A stretch of 64,000 bases of DNA from Pseudomonas baltica (GCF_014235765.1 NZ_JACMYH010000001.1:1-64000), one strand, 5' to 3'. Shown: positions 1 to 9,380, counted from the first letter of the stretch. The notes: generated by a model not told the origin, from the sequence alone. Made by a program: numbers and translations.

Positions 1-23
1 GCGCTCGAAAGAACTGGCAAGCC

Positions 24-55
24 AAAAAAAACCACCCGGTCGGGTGGTTTTTTTT
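24..55. terminator. Bidirectional Rho-independent terminator
   Basis: A GC-rich hairpin (arms ACCACCCG and CGGGTGGT) is flanked by an A-run on the left and an eight-T run on the right, so it can end transcription in both directions. It lies just past the stop of queD on the minus strand and would also end a plus-strand gene lying before the window. Confidence 0.9.
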
Positions 56-65
56 ATCGTGCATA

Positions 66-422
66 TCAGTCGCCGGTGTACTCGCAGCCACTGGTGCAGG
101 TTTCGTGGATGCGGATCTTGGAAAGCTCGGGTAACAGCGGCTTGAGCTCGTGCCAGATCCATTTCGCCAGGACCTCGCTGGTTGGATTTTCGAGGCCCGG
201 GATGTCGTTGAGATAGTTATGATCAAGGCGCTCGTAAAGCGGCTTGAATATCGACTTGATCTCGGAGAAGTCACGGATCCAGCCGGTATGCGGATCAACG
301 TCGCCTTTCAAATAGACGGCGACCTTGAAGGAATGGCCATGCAAGCGACCGCATTTATGCCCCTCGGGTACATGAGGAAGCCGATGGGCAGACTCGAAAG
401 TGAATTCCTTGAAAATTTCCAC
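66..422 (-). CDS. queD: 6-carboxytetrahydropterin synthase QueD
   Basis: This 118-residue protein belongs to the 6-pyruvoyl-tetrahydropterin synthase fold family. QueD converts dihydroneopterin triphosphate to 6-carboxytetrahydropterin in queuosine and 7-deazaguanine synthesis, in the cytoplasm. Visible marks are an early His in FESAHRL, the catalytic Cys and zinc-binding His pair in CGRLHGHSF, and a C-terminal [10 protein letters not shown] segment carrying the conserved Glu. The length fits the bacterial QueD form. The start is GTG with a weak upstream GGA. It is a single gene followed by the terminator at 24-55. Family assignment is firm; QueD rather than a pterin paralogue is inferred from length and motif. 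Confidence 0.9.
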   Translation of the reverse strand: MEIFKEFTFESAHRLPHVPEGHKCGRLHGHSFKVAVYLKGDVDPHTGWIRDFSEIKSIFKPLYERLDHNYLNDIPGLENPTSEVLAKWIWHELKPLLPELSKIRIHETCTSGCEYTGD

Positions 423-577
423 GTTTGTTCCAATGTGTTGATGGGGCAGTGCTGCAGTTTATCAGGTGTCCAAGCTGCACGGTAAGTGGGCTTGGGCAGG
501 TGGGGCCGGCATCGATCCAGCAGGATTGCGCACGGGCAATACAGCGCTGAGATCATCGACAAGCTAGCGTTGTGCCA

Positions 578-593
578 TTAAGTTTGAGTTAAG
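578..593 (+). promoter_or_regulatory. TTAAG-N6-TTAAG direct repeat (PmrA/QseB-like box)
   Basis: Two TTAAG half-sites begin at 578 and 589, exactly 11 bp apart, one helical turn. This is the arrangement used by OmpR-family regulators of the PmrA/QseB type. It sits about 65 bp before the first gene of an operon that encodes such a regulator, so autoregulation is likely. The protein-site match is inference. Confidence 0.5.
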
Positions 594-594
594 T

Positions 595-650
595 CACCTT
601 CGGTATTGTGTCTTTCGTAAACCCCATATACCTCACACATACCGAAGGTG
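595..650 (+). repeat. 12-bp perfect inverted repeat spanning the pepSY leader
   Basis: CACCTTCGGTAT (595-606) is repeated as its exact complement ATACCGAAGGTG (639-650). The right arm contains the GAAGGTG Shine-Dalgarno of the first PepSY gene (start 657). If both arms are transcribed, the hairpin would bury the ribosome site. If transcription starts between the arms, it acts as a DNA palindrome around the promoter. Confidence 0.6.
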
Positions 651-656
651 AACCAA

Positions 657-965
657 ATGAAAACTCTGACTGCTCTGCTACTCGCTTCTTCCCTGAGTTT
701 CGTGGCCATCAGTGCCCAGGCCAAAGATCTCGGACCTGACGAGGCGCTTCGCCTGCGTGATGCTGGTACCATCCAGTCCTTTGAAAAGCTGAATGCCGCA
801 GCATTGGCCAAGCATCCGGGCGGTACCATTCACGAGACCGAGCTGGAAGAGGAATACGGCAAATACATCTATCAAGTCGAGCTGCGCGACAATAAAGGTG
901 TCGAGTGGGATGTGGAACTTGATGCAACCACCGGCCAAGTGCTCAAAGACCATCAGGATACCTAA
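657..965 (+). CDS. Exported PepSY-domain protein
   Basis: This is a 102-residue protein with a clear Sec signal peptide (MKTLTALLLASSLSF to SAQA, cleavage near residue 23) and one PepSY domain ending in the typical ELDATTGQVLKD segment. PepSY proteins are small periplasmic or membrane-associated modules often tied to sensor kinases or proteases; the exact role here is unknown. The ATG at 657 is chosen because GAAGGTG lies 6 nt before it; an in-frame GTG at 648 is the alternative. The stop overlaps the next gene by one base, so four genes (two pepSY, regulator, kinase) form one tight operon. The second gene is a diverged paralogue. Confidence 0.85.
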   Translation: MKTLTALLLASSLSFVAISAQAKDLGPDEALRLRDAGTIQSFEKLNAAALAKHPGGTIHETELEEEYGKYIYQVELRDNKGVEWDVELDATTGQVLKDHQDT

Positions 966-1276
966 TGAACATATCGCCAGCGGGTCGCGCAATGATGGTC
1001 GGGCTGCTGGCGTTCTGCTCATTGGCGGTGGCTCGCGATCTGGACCAGGATGAAGCGCTGCGACTCAGACAGGAAGGTGTAATCCTTCCTCTTGAACAAT
1101 TGCTCGGTCAAGCCATGGCGCGTTACCCAGGTGCACGGCTGCTGGAAGCCGAGCTTGAAGAGAAGCAACAGAAGCTGGTGTATGAGGTCGAGTTGCTGAC
1201 CACGGCAGGTGTCGTTCGCGAGATAAAGCTGGATGCGGCCACAGGCGATTTGCTCAAAGACGAGGAAGATGACTGA
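965..1276 (+). CDS. Second exported PepSY-domain protein
   Basis: This 103-residue paralogue of the preceding protein keeps the order [10 protein letters not shown], a central [15 protein letters not shown] and a terminal [14 protein letters not shown]. It has an N-terminal hydrophobic stretch (about residues 8-22) that serves as signal peptide or anchor. It begins in a TAATG overlap and ends in a TGATG overlap with the response regulator, showing translational coupling. The tandem copies look like an old duplication because roughly half the positions differ. Probable role: periplasmic partner or modulator of the sensor kinase encoded two genes on; this is inferred from position only. Confidence 0.82.
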   Translation: MNISPAGRAMMVGLLAFCSLAVARDLDQDEALRLRQEGVILPLEQLLGQAMARYPGARLLEAELEEKQQKLVYEVELLTTAGVVREIKLDAATGDLLKDEEDD

Positions 1277-1944
1277 TGCGCTTGCTGTTGGTGGAAGACA
1301 ACGTCCCCCTGGCCGATGAGCTGAGCGCCAGCCTCAGTCGCCAGGGATACGCTGTGGATTGGCTGGCGGACGGTCGAGATGCGGTGTATCAGGGTCAGAC
1401 CGAGCCGTATGATCTGATCATCCTCGATCTTGGACTGCCCGGCCTGCCTGGGCTGGAGGTGCTGGCCCAATGGCGAGCGGCAAACCTCTCTACCCCCGTA
1501 CTGATTTTGACCGCGAGGGGCTCATGGGCGGAGCGGATCGAAGGTTTGAAAGCGGGGGCCGACGATTACCTGACCAAGCCCTTCCACCCTGAGGAGCTGC
1601 AGTTGCGTGCCCAGGCACTGGTGCGCCGCGCCCGTGGCTTGTCCAACATGCCGCGCCTGGAAGCGTCCGGTCTGCACTTGGATGAGGGTCGCCAGTGCGT
1701 GCAGCAGGCCGGGGTCGATATTCAGCTGACGGCTGCCGAGTTTCGCCTGCTGCGCTACTTCATGCTGCATCCGGAGCAGATTCTTTCCAAAGGCCATCTG
1801 GCCGAGCACTTGTATGACGGCGAGACTGAGCGCGATTCCAATGTGCTGGAAGTTCACGTCAACCATCTGCGGCGCAAACTGGGTCGCAGTGTGATCGAAA
1901 CCCGCCGAGGGCAGGGCTACCGCTTCGCTGGAGTCGTGCAGTGA
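1276..1944 (+). CDS. OmpR-family response regulator (PmrA/QseB type)
   Basis: This 222-residue protein has an N-terminal receiver domain and a C-terminal winged helix. Acidic pair E7-D8, phospho-acceptor D51 in [10 protein letters not shown], the switch TAR segment and the Lys of LTKPFHP are all present. The C-terminal half ends in the usual [10 protein letters not shown] wing. It probably binds the TTAAG direct repeat at 578-593 and controls its own operon. It is coupled to the upstream PepSY gene and overlaps the kinase start (GTG at 1941) by four bases. The signal is unknown; cations or envelope stress are plausible from the family. Confidence 0.93.
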   Translation: MRLLLVEDNVPLADELSASLSRQGYAVDWLADGRDAVYQGQTEPYDLIILDLGLPGLPGLEVLAQWRAANLSTPVLILTARGSWAERIEGLKAGADDYLTKPFHPEELQLRAQALVRRARGLSNMPRLEASGLHLDEGRQCVQQAGVDIQLTAAEFRLLRYFMLHPEQILSKGHLAEHLYDGETERDSNVLEVHVNHLRRKLGRSVIETRRGQGYRFAGVVQ

Positions 1945-3257
1945 GATCGATCCAGGCGCGATTGAGCGTCGGGTTGATCAGTGTTCTGGTGATCGTGGGA
2001 CTGGTCCTCGCTCAATTGAGCCTGTGGTTGTTCGAGATGGGCCTGCAGCGCTATCTCGAAGCCGGTTTACGCAACGAAAGCGAGAACCTTCTGGTAGCGA
2101 TGCAGCGTGGGCCGCAAGGTCTGCAGCTGGATCAGCACCGTATTTCTCCCGCCTACGAACGGCCGTTCTCGGGGCACTACTTCCGCATAGACTTTCCCGA
2201 TGGGCATTGGCGCTCGCGTTCGCTATGGGATCTCGAGCTGCCCGTACCGGATCAGTCAGGGCTGTATTCGGGTTTGAAGCTGGGCCCGGAGGGTCAGTTG
2301 CTGCTGGTGTTGCGTGCCGATTACCGGCGACTCGGGCAGCCACTGTCGATCATCGTCGCCCAGGACTACACGCCGGTACGCACCAGTTTTCAGCGGGTAC
2401 GCCAGATTGGCCTGGGCATGGGCCTCGCTGCTTTGATTGCGGTACTTGTGCTGCAGCGCATCACGGTCACGCGTTCGCTCAAGCCACTGGAGCGCACGCG
2501 CGAACAGATCGCGCAATTGCAGCTCGGTCAGCGCTCGCAGCTGGACAGTGCAGTACCGGTGGAGCTTGAGCCTCTGGTCGCGCAGATCAACCACCTGTTG
2601 TTGCACACCGAGGACAGCCTCAAGCGCTCGCGCAACGCGCTGGGCAATCTGGGGCACGCGCTGAAGACGCCGATGGCCGTGCTGCTGAGCCTGGCCAGCA
2701 GTGAACGGCTGCGGGACCAGCCGGAAGTCAGCCGCCTGCTGCGTGAGCAGTTGGAGCACATCCAGCTGCGGCTCAGCCGTGAACTCAACCGCGCGCGTCT
2801 GGCCGGCGACGCGCTGCCGGGTGTTCAGTTCGATTGCGCTGGCGAGATTCCAGGTCTGTTTGCCACGCTGGAAATGATCCATGGCGGCCATTTGAGCCTG
2901 AGTTACGAGGTGGCTGCGGATGTTCGCTTGCCGTGGGATCGGGAGGACGTGCTGGAACTGCTCGGCAACCTGCTCGACAACGCTTGCAAGTGGGCTGACG
3001 CGCAGGTCTGCCTGACGATCGTCGAGCACGAGCATGGGTACAGCGTCTGGGTGGACGATGACGGTCCGGGTATCCCTGAGGATGCGCGCCAGGCGGTGTT
3101 GGATCGCGGTTCTCGGCTTGATGAGCAGGTCGACGGTCACGGCCTGGGTCTGGGGATCGTACGGGACATCGTCGAAAGCTGGTCTGCTCGCCTGAGCCTG
3201 TCGGAAAGCCCCTTGGGTGGGTTGCGCGTCACTATCGAAATGGATAAACGCGTCTGA
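1941..3257 (+). CDS. PhoQ-like sensor histidine kinase
   Basis: The 438-residue membrane kinase has one transmembrane helix near residues 12-32, a periplasmic sensor region to about 160, and a second helix near 162-180. The dimerisation box holds the phospho-accepting H239 in GHALKTP, the form typical of PhoQ-type kinases. The C-terminal ATPase has the N-box [10 protein letters not shown], the DDDGPGIP G1 box and GLGLGIV. Start is GTG at 1941 inside the regulator's stop. It is the cognate partner of the preceding regulator. The two PepSY proteins may feed a periplasmic signal to it, which is inference. Confidence 0.92.
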   Translation: MRSIQARLSVGLISVLVIVGLVLAQLSLWLFEMGLQRYLEAGLRNESENLLVAMQRGPQGLQLDQHRISPAYERPFSGHYFRIDFPDGHWRSRSLWDLELPVPDQSGLYSGLKLGPEGQLLLVLRADYRRLGQPLSIIVAQDYTPVRTSFQRVRQIGLGMGLAALIAVLVLQRITVTRSLKPLERTREQIAQLQLGQRSQLDSAVPVELEPLVAQINHLLLHTEDSLKRSRNALGNLGHALKTPMAVLLSLASSERLRDQPEVSRLLREQLEHIQLRLSRELNRARLAGDALPGVQFDCAGEIPGLFATLEMIHGGHLSLSYEVAADVRLPWDREDVLELLGNLLDNACKWADAQVCLTIVEHEHGYSVWVDDDGPGIPEDARQAVLDRGSRLDEQVDGHGLGLGIVRDIVESWSARLSLSESPLGGLRVTIEMDKRV

Positions 3258-3311
3258 CGCGGATTTATCTTGGCGATGACTAAACTCGCGCGCAGCTGGG
3301 AGGACTAAGTC

Positions 3312-3334
3312 ACAGAGCCGAATGACGGCTCTGT
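3312..3334 (+). terminator. Hairpin after the PepSY/TCS operon
   Basis: ACAGAGCCG and CGGCTCTGT form a perfect 9-bp stem with a 5-nt loop, 54 nt after the kinase stop. No T-run follows, so it may be a weak terminator or transcript-end stabiliser. Confidence 0.4.
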
Positions 3335-3356
3335 AGCTTATCGACATGGATCGAAC

Positions 3357-4430
3357 ATGAACGAAACCAACCTGCAAAACAAAACGCTGTTGTTACTGTT
3401 GATCCTGGTCACCATCGCTTTCATCTGGATTCTTCTGCCTTACTACGGCGCGGTCTTCTGGGCAGTGATTCTGGGTATCGTATTTGCACCGTTGCAGCGA
3501 CTGGTCATGAGGAAGTTGAATCGGCGTCGCAACGTCAGTTCGTTGATAACCCTCACCATCACATTGATCATCGCCATCCTGCCGGTGATCATCATCAGTG
3601 CCTTGCTGGTTCAGGAAGGTGCAGTGCTGTACAAGAACATCGAGAACGGCCAGCTCGACGTGGCGGGTTATATCGATCAGTTCAAGCAACTGCTTCCGGC
3701 TTCCGGGCAACAGCTGCTTGATCGCATGGGCATGGGCAACCTGGAGGGTCTGCGCGACAAGGTCGCCAAAGGTGCGATGCAGGGCAGCCAGTATTTCGCG
3801 ACGCAGGCCTTCAGCTTCGGCCAGGGTACGCTGGATTTCGTGATCAGCTTCGGCATCATGTTGTACCTGCTGTTCTTCTTCCTGCGTGATGGCCCGGAAC
3901 TGTCACGCAAGATCCGCACGGCTATCCCGTTGGCCGAGCAGCAGAAGCGCCGTTTGCAGCTCAAGTTCAACCGTGTGGTTCGCGCCACGGTGAAAGGCAA
4001 TCTGCTGGTTGCGGTCACCCAGGGTGCCCTCGGCGGGATGATCTTCTGGTTCCTGGACATTCCCAGCGCATTGCTGTGGGCGGTGCTCATGGCGTTTCTG
4101 TCGCTGTTGCCTGCCGTCGGGGCCGGTATCGTCTGGGCGCCGGTGGCCGCCTACTTCCTGTTGAGCGGCTACATCTGGCAGGGGGTCACGCTGACGCTGT
4201 TCGGCATTCTGGTCATCGGCATGGTCGACAACGTGCTGCGCCCATTGCTGGTGGGCAAGGACACCAAGATGCCGGACTATCTGATCCTGGTCTCGACGCT
4301 GGGCGGCCTGGCAGTCTTCGGGCTCAACGGTTTCGTGATCGGTCCGTTGATTGCAGCGCTGTTCATGTCCAGCTGGGGCATCTTCGTCAGTACCAAGCGC
4401 CAGGTGCGTCTGCCCCAGGATCGCACCTGA
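3357..4430 (+). CDS. AI-2E family transporter (PerM/YdiK-like)
   Basis: This 357-residue inner-membrane protein has the AI-2E/UPF0118 layout: two or three N-terminal helices (about 10-80), a soluble stretch near 90-140, and five more helices to residue 345. The family includes TqsA (reported autoinducer-2 exporter) and sodium- or lithium-proton antiporters, so the substrate cannot be named here. The ATG at 3357 starts MNETNLQNK. It stands alone between the two-component operon and mrdA, with its own spacer of about 100 nt. Confidence 0.85.
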   Translation: MNETNLQNKTLLLLLILVTIAFIWILLPYYGAVFWAVILGIVFAPLQRLVMRKLNRRRNVSSLITLTITLIIAILPVIIISALLVQEGAVLYKNIENGQLDVAGYIDQFKQLLPASGQQLLDRMGMGNLEGLRDKVAKGAMQGSQYFATQAFSFGQGTLDFVISFGIMLYLLFFFLRDGPELSRKIRTAIPLAEQQKRRLQLKFNRVVRATVKGNLLVAVTQGALGGMIFWFLDIPSALLWAVLMAFLSLLPAVGAGIVWAPVAAYFLLSGYIWQGVTLTLFGILVIGMVDNVLRPLLVGKDTKMPDYLILVSTLGGLAVFGLNGFVIGPLIAALFMSSWGIFVSTKRQVRLPQDRT

Positions 4431-4529
4431 CGGCAGCACTGTCCGACTCCCTTGGTCAGCTCGGGGGAGCCGGCGCTTGAGAGCAGGGGCCTGCTTGGTT
4501 AACATCGGCGCTTTTTCAGAGCGGTCCGC

Positions 4530-6422
4530 ATGCCCCAGCCCATTCCTCTCAAAGATCATGGCAAGGAACAAGGTCTGGTCAACCGTCGGTTGATCGCTTG
4601 CGCCTTGCTGGTGCTGGCCTTGAGCATTGCCCTGGTCGGGCGTCTGTACTTCCTGCAGGTCATCGAGTTCACCTACAACTCCACAGTGTCCGAGAACAAC
4701 CGGGTGCATGTGCTGCCCATCCCGCCCGAACGCGGTGTGATCTACGATCGCAATGGCGTGGTCTTGGCCGACAATCGACCCAGCTTCAACCTGACTCTCA
4801 CACGCGAGCGCGCGGGCAATACTGCGCAGGTGCTCGATGAAGTGGCCAAGGTGCTGGAACTGGGCGATGAAGCGCGCAAACAGTTCGACAAGGATTTGAA
4901 GCGTGTGCGCCATCCGTTCGAACCGGTCACCTTGATGTACGAGTTGAGCGAGAACCAGATTGCGCGGGTTGCGGTGAATCAATTCCTGCTGCCGGGCGTC
5001 GATGTGGAACCTCAGTTCGTGCGTGAATACCCGCGCAAGGAGCACTTTGCTCATTCTGTGGGGTACGTGGGGCGGATCAACGAGAAAGAGTCCAAGACGC
5101 TGGATCAGACGCAGTACCGCGGCACCCAGTCGGTCGGCAAGACCGGTGTGGAACGCTTCTACGAGACCCAGCTGCATGGCCAGGTGGGTTACGAGGAAGT
5201 CGAGACCAACGCCCAGGGGCGCGTCATGCGGGTGCTCAACCACCATGACCCGGTGCCGGGCAAGAACATCGTGCTCAGCCTCGACGTGCATCTGCAGGAA
5301 GCCGCCGAGAAGGCGTTGGGCGACCGCCGCGGGGCGGTGGTGTGCATCGACCCGGAAACCGGCGATGTGCTGGCCATGGTCAGCAAGCCGAGCTTCGACC
5401 CCAATCTGTTCGTGACCGGTATCAGCTTCAAGGAGTACGCGGCGTTGCGCGATTCCATCGACCGGCCGTTGTTCAATCGAGTGCTCAGGGGTTTGTACGC
5501 GCCCGGCTCGACGATCAAGCCGGAAGTTGCCATCGCCGGCCTCGATAGCGGTGCGGTCACGCCGCAGACACGTGTGTTCGATCCTGGCTACTACGAGCTG
5601 CCCAACTACGACCACAAGTACCGCAACTGGAACCGCAGTGGTGATGGCTGGGTGGACATGGACGCGGCCATCATGCGCTCCAATGACACCTACTTCTACG
5701 ATCTGGCACACAAGCTGGGCGTGGACCGCATGCACGATTACATGACCCGCTTCGGCCTGGGCCAGAAGGTCTCGCTGGACATGTTCGAGGAAGCGCCGGG
5801 GCTGATGCCGTCCCAGCAATGGAAGCGTGCCACGCGGCGTCAGGCGTGGTTTCCTGGCGAGACCTTGATCCTCGGCATTGGCCAGGGCTACATGCAGGTC
5901 ACGCCGCTGCAGTTGGCCCAGGCCACCACGCTGATCGCCAGCAAGGGCGTGTGGCGTCGACCGCACCTGGCCGAGACGGTGGGCGGCCAGGTACCGGTGG
6001 ACGACAACCCGATCCCCAATATCGTGCTGCGCGACAACCGCGAGTGGGATCAGGTCAACCACGGCATGCAGCTGGTCATGCACGATCCGCGCGGGATTGC
6101 CCGTCAGGCGGCGGCCGGGGCGCAGTATCGCATCGCCGGCAAGTCGGGTACGGCGCAAGTGGTTGCGATCAAGCAGGGCGAACGCTACAACCGGCTGAAA
6201 ACGCTCGAGCGCAATCGCGACAACGCCTTGTTCGTGGGATTCGCGCCGGCCGATCGGCCAAAGATCGTGGTGGCAGTGATGATCGAGAACGGTGAAGCAG
6301 GCGGGCGTGTGGCCGGTCCCGTAGTGCGCGAGATCATGGATGCCTGGCTACTGGACAGCGAAGGTCACCTGAAACCCAAGTACGCGGCGCCGGCCAAGGC
6401 GCCCGCGGACCCCAAGGTCTGA
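4530..6422 (+). CDS. mrdA: Penicillin-binding protein 2 (peptidoglycan D,D-transpeptidase)
   Basis: This 630-residue class B PBP performs the transpeptidation that maintains rod shape in the elongasome, anchored in the inner membrane by one helix (about residues 24-43). A PBP dimerisation domain with the ERGVIYDRNG motif is followed by the transpeptidase. The active serine is S327 in GSTIKP, SND follows in MRSNDTYFYD, and KSGT lies at 538-541. Length and order match MrdA. In many Pseudomonas genomes rodA follows mrdA, but here the next gene is a convergent SDR, so the usual mrdAB pairing is not at this locus. A second PBP2 paralogue elsewhere is therefore possible. Confidence 0.95.
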   Translation: MPQPIPLKDHGKEQGLVNRRLIACALLVLALSIALVGRLYFLQVIEFTYNSTVSENNRVHVLPIPPERGVIYDRNGVVLADNRPSFNLTLTRERAGNTAQVLDEVAKVLELGDEARKQFDKDLKRVRHPFEPVTLMYELSENQIARVAVNQFLLPGVDVEPQFVREYPRKEHFAHSVGYVGRINEKESKTLDQTQYRGTQSVGKTGVERFYETQLHGQVGYEEVETNAQGRVMRVLNHHDPVPGKNIVLSLDVHLQEAAEKALGDRRGAVVCIDPETGDVLAMVSKPSFDPNLFVTGISFKEYAALRDSIDRPLFNRVLRGLYAPGSTIKPEVAIAGLDSGAVTPQTRVFDPGYYELPNYDHKYRNWNRSGDGWVDMDAAIMRSNDTYFYDLAHKLGVDRMHDYMTRFGLGQKVSLDMFEEAPGLMPSQQWKRATRRQAWFPGETLILGIGQGYMQVTPLQLAQATTLIASKGVWRRPHLAETVGGQVPVDDNPIPNIVLRDNREWDQVNHGMQLVMHDPRGIARQAAAGAQYRIAGKSGTAQVVAIKQGERYNRLKTLERNRDNALFVGFAPADRPKIVVAVMIENGEAGGRVAGPVVREIMDAWLLDSEGHLKPKYAAPAKAPADPKV

Positions 6423-6427
6423 CCGTT

Positions 6428-7195
6428 TCAGCAGAGGAAACCACCGTCCACGTTCAGCGCTGTACCTGTGGTGTAGCTGGCAGCCGAGCTGGCCAGGTAC
6501 AGCACGGCCCCGGCCATTTCCTCCGGCTGGGCGACACGCTTGAGCGGGATCTGCGCCAGGGCCGTCTTGAGGATGGCCTGGTTCTCGACCAGGGCTGATG
6601 CGAAGCGGGTGTCGGTCAGCCCTGGCAGCAGGGCATTGCAGCGGATGTTGAAGCCGGCGCACTCCTTGGCGAAGGCCTTGGTCATGTTGACCACCGCAGC
6701 CTTGGTCATGGAGTAGACGCCCTGGAAGATACCGGGCGACACGCCATTGATGGACGCCACGTTGATGATGCTGCCACCGCCGTGTTCGCGCATCAATTTG
6801 CCGGCCTCCACCGACATGAAGAAATAGCCGCGGATATTGACGTCCACGGTTTTCTGGAAGGCGCCGAGATCGACTTCCAGCACACTGCCGAACTGGGGGT
6901 TGGTGGCGGCGTTGTTGACCAGGATGTCCAGGCGTCCGAACGTTGCCCGGACAGCGGTGAACAGCGCCAGAATCTGCTCCGGTTCGCCGATGTGACAGGC
7001 CATTGCAGTGGCTCGGTCGCCACCGGCGTTGATGCTGTCGGCGACGCGCTGACAGCCTTCCAGTTTGCGACTGACGACGATGACATGGGCGCCCTGCTGG
7101 GCAAGCAAGCGGGCGATGGCTTCGCCGATCCCGCGGCTGGCGCCGGAGACCAGCGCTATCTTGCCGTCGAGGTCGAACATCGTGGTCTTGGGCAT
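6428..7195 (-). CDS. SDR-family NAD(P)-dependent oxidoreductase
   Basis: The 255-residue protein is a classical short-chain dehydrogenase/reductase. It has the cofactor motif GASRGIGEA near residue 19, the NNAATN motif, the catalytic serine in INVASINGV, the YSMTK active-site pair, and a C-terminal NVDGG. The family includes glucose and 3-oxoacyl reductases; the substrate is unknown. It converges on mrdA with only five bases between stops. Its start lies 25 nt after the ETF-ubiquinone oxidoreductase stop, so the two are probably co-transcribed, suggesting a link to fatty or branched-chain acyl oxidation. That link is inference. Confidence 0.9.
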   Translation of the reverse strand: MPKTTMFDLDGKIALVSGASRGIGEAIARLLAQQGAHVIVVSRKLEGCQRVADSINAGGDRATAMACHIGEPEQILALFTAVRATFGRLDILVNNAATNPQFGSVLEVDLGAFQKTVDVNIRGYFFMSVEAGKLMREHGGGSIINVASINGVSPGIFQGVYSMTKAAVVNMTKAFAKECAGFNIRCNALLPGLTDTRFASALVENQAILKTALAQIPLKRVAQPEEMAGAVLYLASSAASYTTGTALNVDGGFLC

Positions 7196-7220
7196 ATCCG
7201 CTCCTGCCGTGGCTTGAGGA

Positions 7221-8885
7221 TCACATGTTCGGGTAGGTAGGCCCGCCCGCGCCCTCGGGTGCCACCCAGACGATGTTCTGGGATGGATCCTTGATGTCGC
7301 ACGTCTTGCAGTGCACGCAGTTCTGCGCGTTGATCTGGAAGCGCTTGGCGCCGTCCTCCTGGGTGATCACTTCGTACACGCCGGCCGGGCAATAGCGTTG
7401 CGCGGGCTCATCGTACAGCGGCAGGTTCTTGCCGATGGGAATGCTCGGGTCCTTGAGCTTGAGGTGGCACGGCTGTTCTTCTTCGTGGTTGGTGCCGGAG
7501 ATGAACACTGAACTGAGCTTGTCGAAGCTCAGTTTGCCATCAGGCCGGGGGTAGTCGATGCGCTTGCTGTCCGCTGCCAGCTTCATGCAGGCGTAGTCAG
7601 GCTTGTCGTCGTGCAGGGTGAACGGGATCTTGCCCTTGAACAGGTTCTGATCGACGAAGTTGAAGGCACCACCGACGATGGCTCCCCACTTGTGGATGGC
7701 GGCACCGAAGTTGCGGCTGGCGAACAGCTCCTCGTACAGCCAGCTGGCCTTGAAACCGGACACGTAGCCGTCGAGCACATCACCGCCTTCCGAGCCCTTG
7801 AACAGCGCATCGGCCACCGCCTCGGCGGCGAGCATGCCGGACTTCATGGCAGTGTGGCTGCCCTTGATCTTGGAGAAGTTCATGGTGCCCAGGTCGCAGC
7901 CGATCAGGGCGCCGCCGGCGAAGACCATCTTGGGCAGCGAGTTGAAGCCGCCCTTGCAGATGGCGCGGGCGCCGTAGCTGACGCGTTTGCCGCCTTCCAG
8001 GTACTGCTTGAGAACCGGATGGTGCTTGAGGCGCTGGAACTCGTCGAAAGGCGAGAGGAACGGGTTGGCGTAGGACAGGTCGACGATGAGGCCCACCACC
8101 ACCTGGTTGTTTTCCAGGTGATAGAGGAACGAGCCGCCGGTGTTCTCGGTGCCCATGATGTCCAGCGGCCAACCGGCGGTGTGGACGACCAGGCCAGGCT
8201 GATGCTTGGCGGGGTCGATGTCCCAGATTTCCTTCAGGCCAATCCCGTAATGCTGCGCGTCGGCATCGCTGTCGAGTTTGAAACGCTCGATCAGTTGCTT
8301 GCCGATGTGGCCGCGGCAGCCTTCGGCGAACAGGGTGTATTTGCCACGCAGTTCCATGCCGGGGGTGTACAAGCCGTCCTTGGGCTTGCCTTCGCGATCG
8401 ACGCCCAGGTCACCGGTGATGATGCCGCGGACCACGCCGCTCTCGTCGATCAATGCTTCCTGGGCAGCGAACCCCGGATAGATCTCGACGCCCAGGTTTT
8501 CCGCCTGCTGAGCCAGCCAGCGGCACAGATTGCCTAGGGAAATGATGTAGTTGCCTTCGTTGTGCATGGTCTGGGGCACGAAGGCATTGGGAATTTTGGA
8601 GCCGCTCTCGGCGTTCTTCAGGATGAAGATATCGTCGCGGGTCACCGGGGTGTTCAGCGGTGCACCCAGGGCTTTCCAATCCGGGAACAGCTCGCTGAGC
8701 GCCCGTGGTTCGAAGACCGCGCCGGAGAGGATATGAGCACCGACTTCGGAGCCTTTTTCGACCACGCAGACGCTGATTTCCTGTCCGGCGTCGGCGGCTT
8801 TCTGCTTCAGTCGGCATGCGGCGGACAGGCCGGCGGGGCCTGCGCCGACGACGACGACGTCGAATTCCATGTATTCGCGTTCCAC
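7221..8885 (-). CDS. Electron transfer flavoprotein-ubiquinone oxidoreductase
   Basis: This 554-residue membrane-associated flavoprotein passes electrons from ETF to ubiquinone, linking acyl-CoA and amino-acid dehydrogenases to respiration. The N-terminus has the FAD-binding GAGPAGLSAACRL motif. The C-terminus carries the 4Fe-4S ferredoxin-like cluster (CPAGVYEV, then CVHCKTCDIKDPSQN). The first Met gives MEREYMEFD; an internal Met (MEFDVVVVG) is also possible. It is divergent from etfB-etfA, its electron donor, across a 570-bp spacer with two CAAACGTTT sites. Confidence 0.95.
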   Translation of the reverse strand: MEREYMEFDVVVVGAGPAGLSAACRLKQKAADAGQEISVCVVEKGSEVGAHILSGAVFEPRALSELFPDWKALGAPLNTPVTRDDIFILKNAESGSKIPNAFVPQTMHNEGNYIISLGNLCRWLAQQAENLGVEIYPGFAAQEALIDESGVVRGIITGDLGVDREGKPKDGLYTPGMELRGKYTLFAEGCRGHIGKQLIERFKLDSDADAQHYGIGLKEIWDIDPAKHQPGLVVHTAGWPLDIMGTENTGGSFLYHLENNQVVVGLIVDLSYANPFLSPFDEFQRLKHHPVLKQYLEGGKRVSYGARAICKGGFNSLPKMVFAGGALIGCDLGTMNFSKIKGSHTAMKSGMLAAEAVADALFKGSEGGDVLDGYVSGFKASWLYEELFASRNFGAAIHKWGAIVGGAFNFVDQNLFKGKIPFTLHDDKPDYACMKLAADSKRIDYPRPDGKLSFDKLSSVFISGTNHEEEQPCHLKLKDPSIPIGKNLPLYDEPAQRYCPAGVYEVITQEDGAKRFQINAQNCVHCKTCDIKDPSQNIVWVAPEGAGGPTYPNM

Positions 8886-9072
8886 GGGGTCTCTCCTACT
8901 CAGGGCTCATCAGGCCTTTCTAATGGGTGAAGCTGCCGGAACGGTCATCCGGTGTGTAGCGGTAGTGCGCAACGTTGCGGGGTGTAACTCCGGCGGGCGG
9001 TACCGCTTCTGGACGGCCGCAGGCAAGGATGTGCGTGTGGGCAGTATATCTACACCACTCGGCAGGTCCAAT

Positions 9073-9084
9073 ACAAACGTTTGT
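9073..9084. promoter_or_regulatory. ACAAACGTTTGT palindrome, candidate operator
   Basis: A perfect 12-bp palindrome lies 188 bp before the ETF-QO start. Fatty-acid regulators such as PsrA use CAAAC/GTTTG half-sites, but the reported PsrA spacing is 2-4 bp and here it is zero, so the binding protein is uncertain. Confidence 0.4.
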
Positions 9085-9370
9085 TTGAATCCGCTGCAGC
9101 CCAGTAAAATCAAGGTGGCCAGGGGGCGTGACCGGTGAGTTCCGCGTATTGACCGGTCAGGGCACAGCGGTCAAGATACGGCCAGCTTCATGTTCGGTGC
9201 CGGTCCTGCGCGCAGTACCGGTTGCATCGAATCTCGACTCCGATCCAGGTCGCTCGCATGCGCCGGACGCACACACTGTCGAGTTTACACGTCATACTTG
9301 TTGAAGGCTGCCCCGTTTTGCTGGTCAAGGTCTTGAAAAATCAGGTTTTTGCCAGCACTGCGCAATGCTG

Positions 9371-9380
9371 CAAACGTTTC
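9371..9380. promoter_or_regulatory. CAAACGTTTC, second candidate operator
   Basis: A one-mismatch copy of the palindrome at 9073-9084 lies 78 bp before the etfB start, placed to act on the etfBA promoter. Confidence 0.35.

Noticed and set aside
3903..6158. 751-codon minus-strand frame opposite mrdA
   Set aside because: It spans two unrelated real genes (the AI-2E transporter and mrdA) in antisense, with composition typical of shadow frames.
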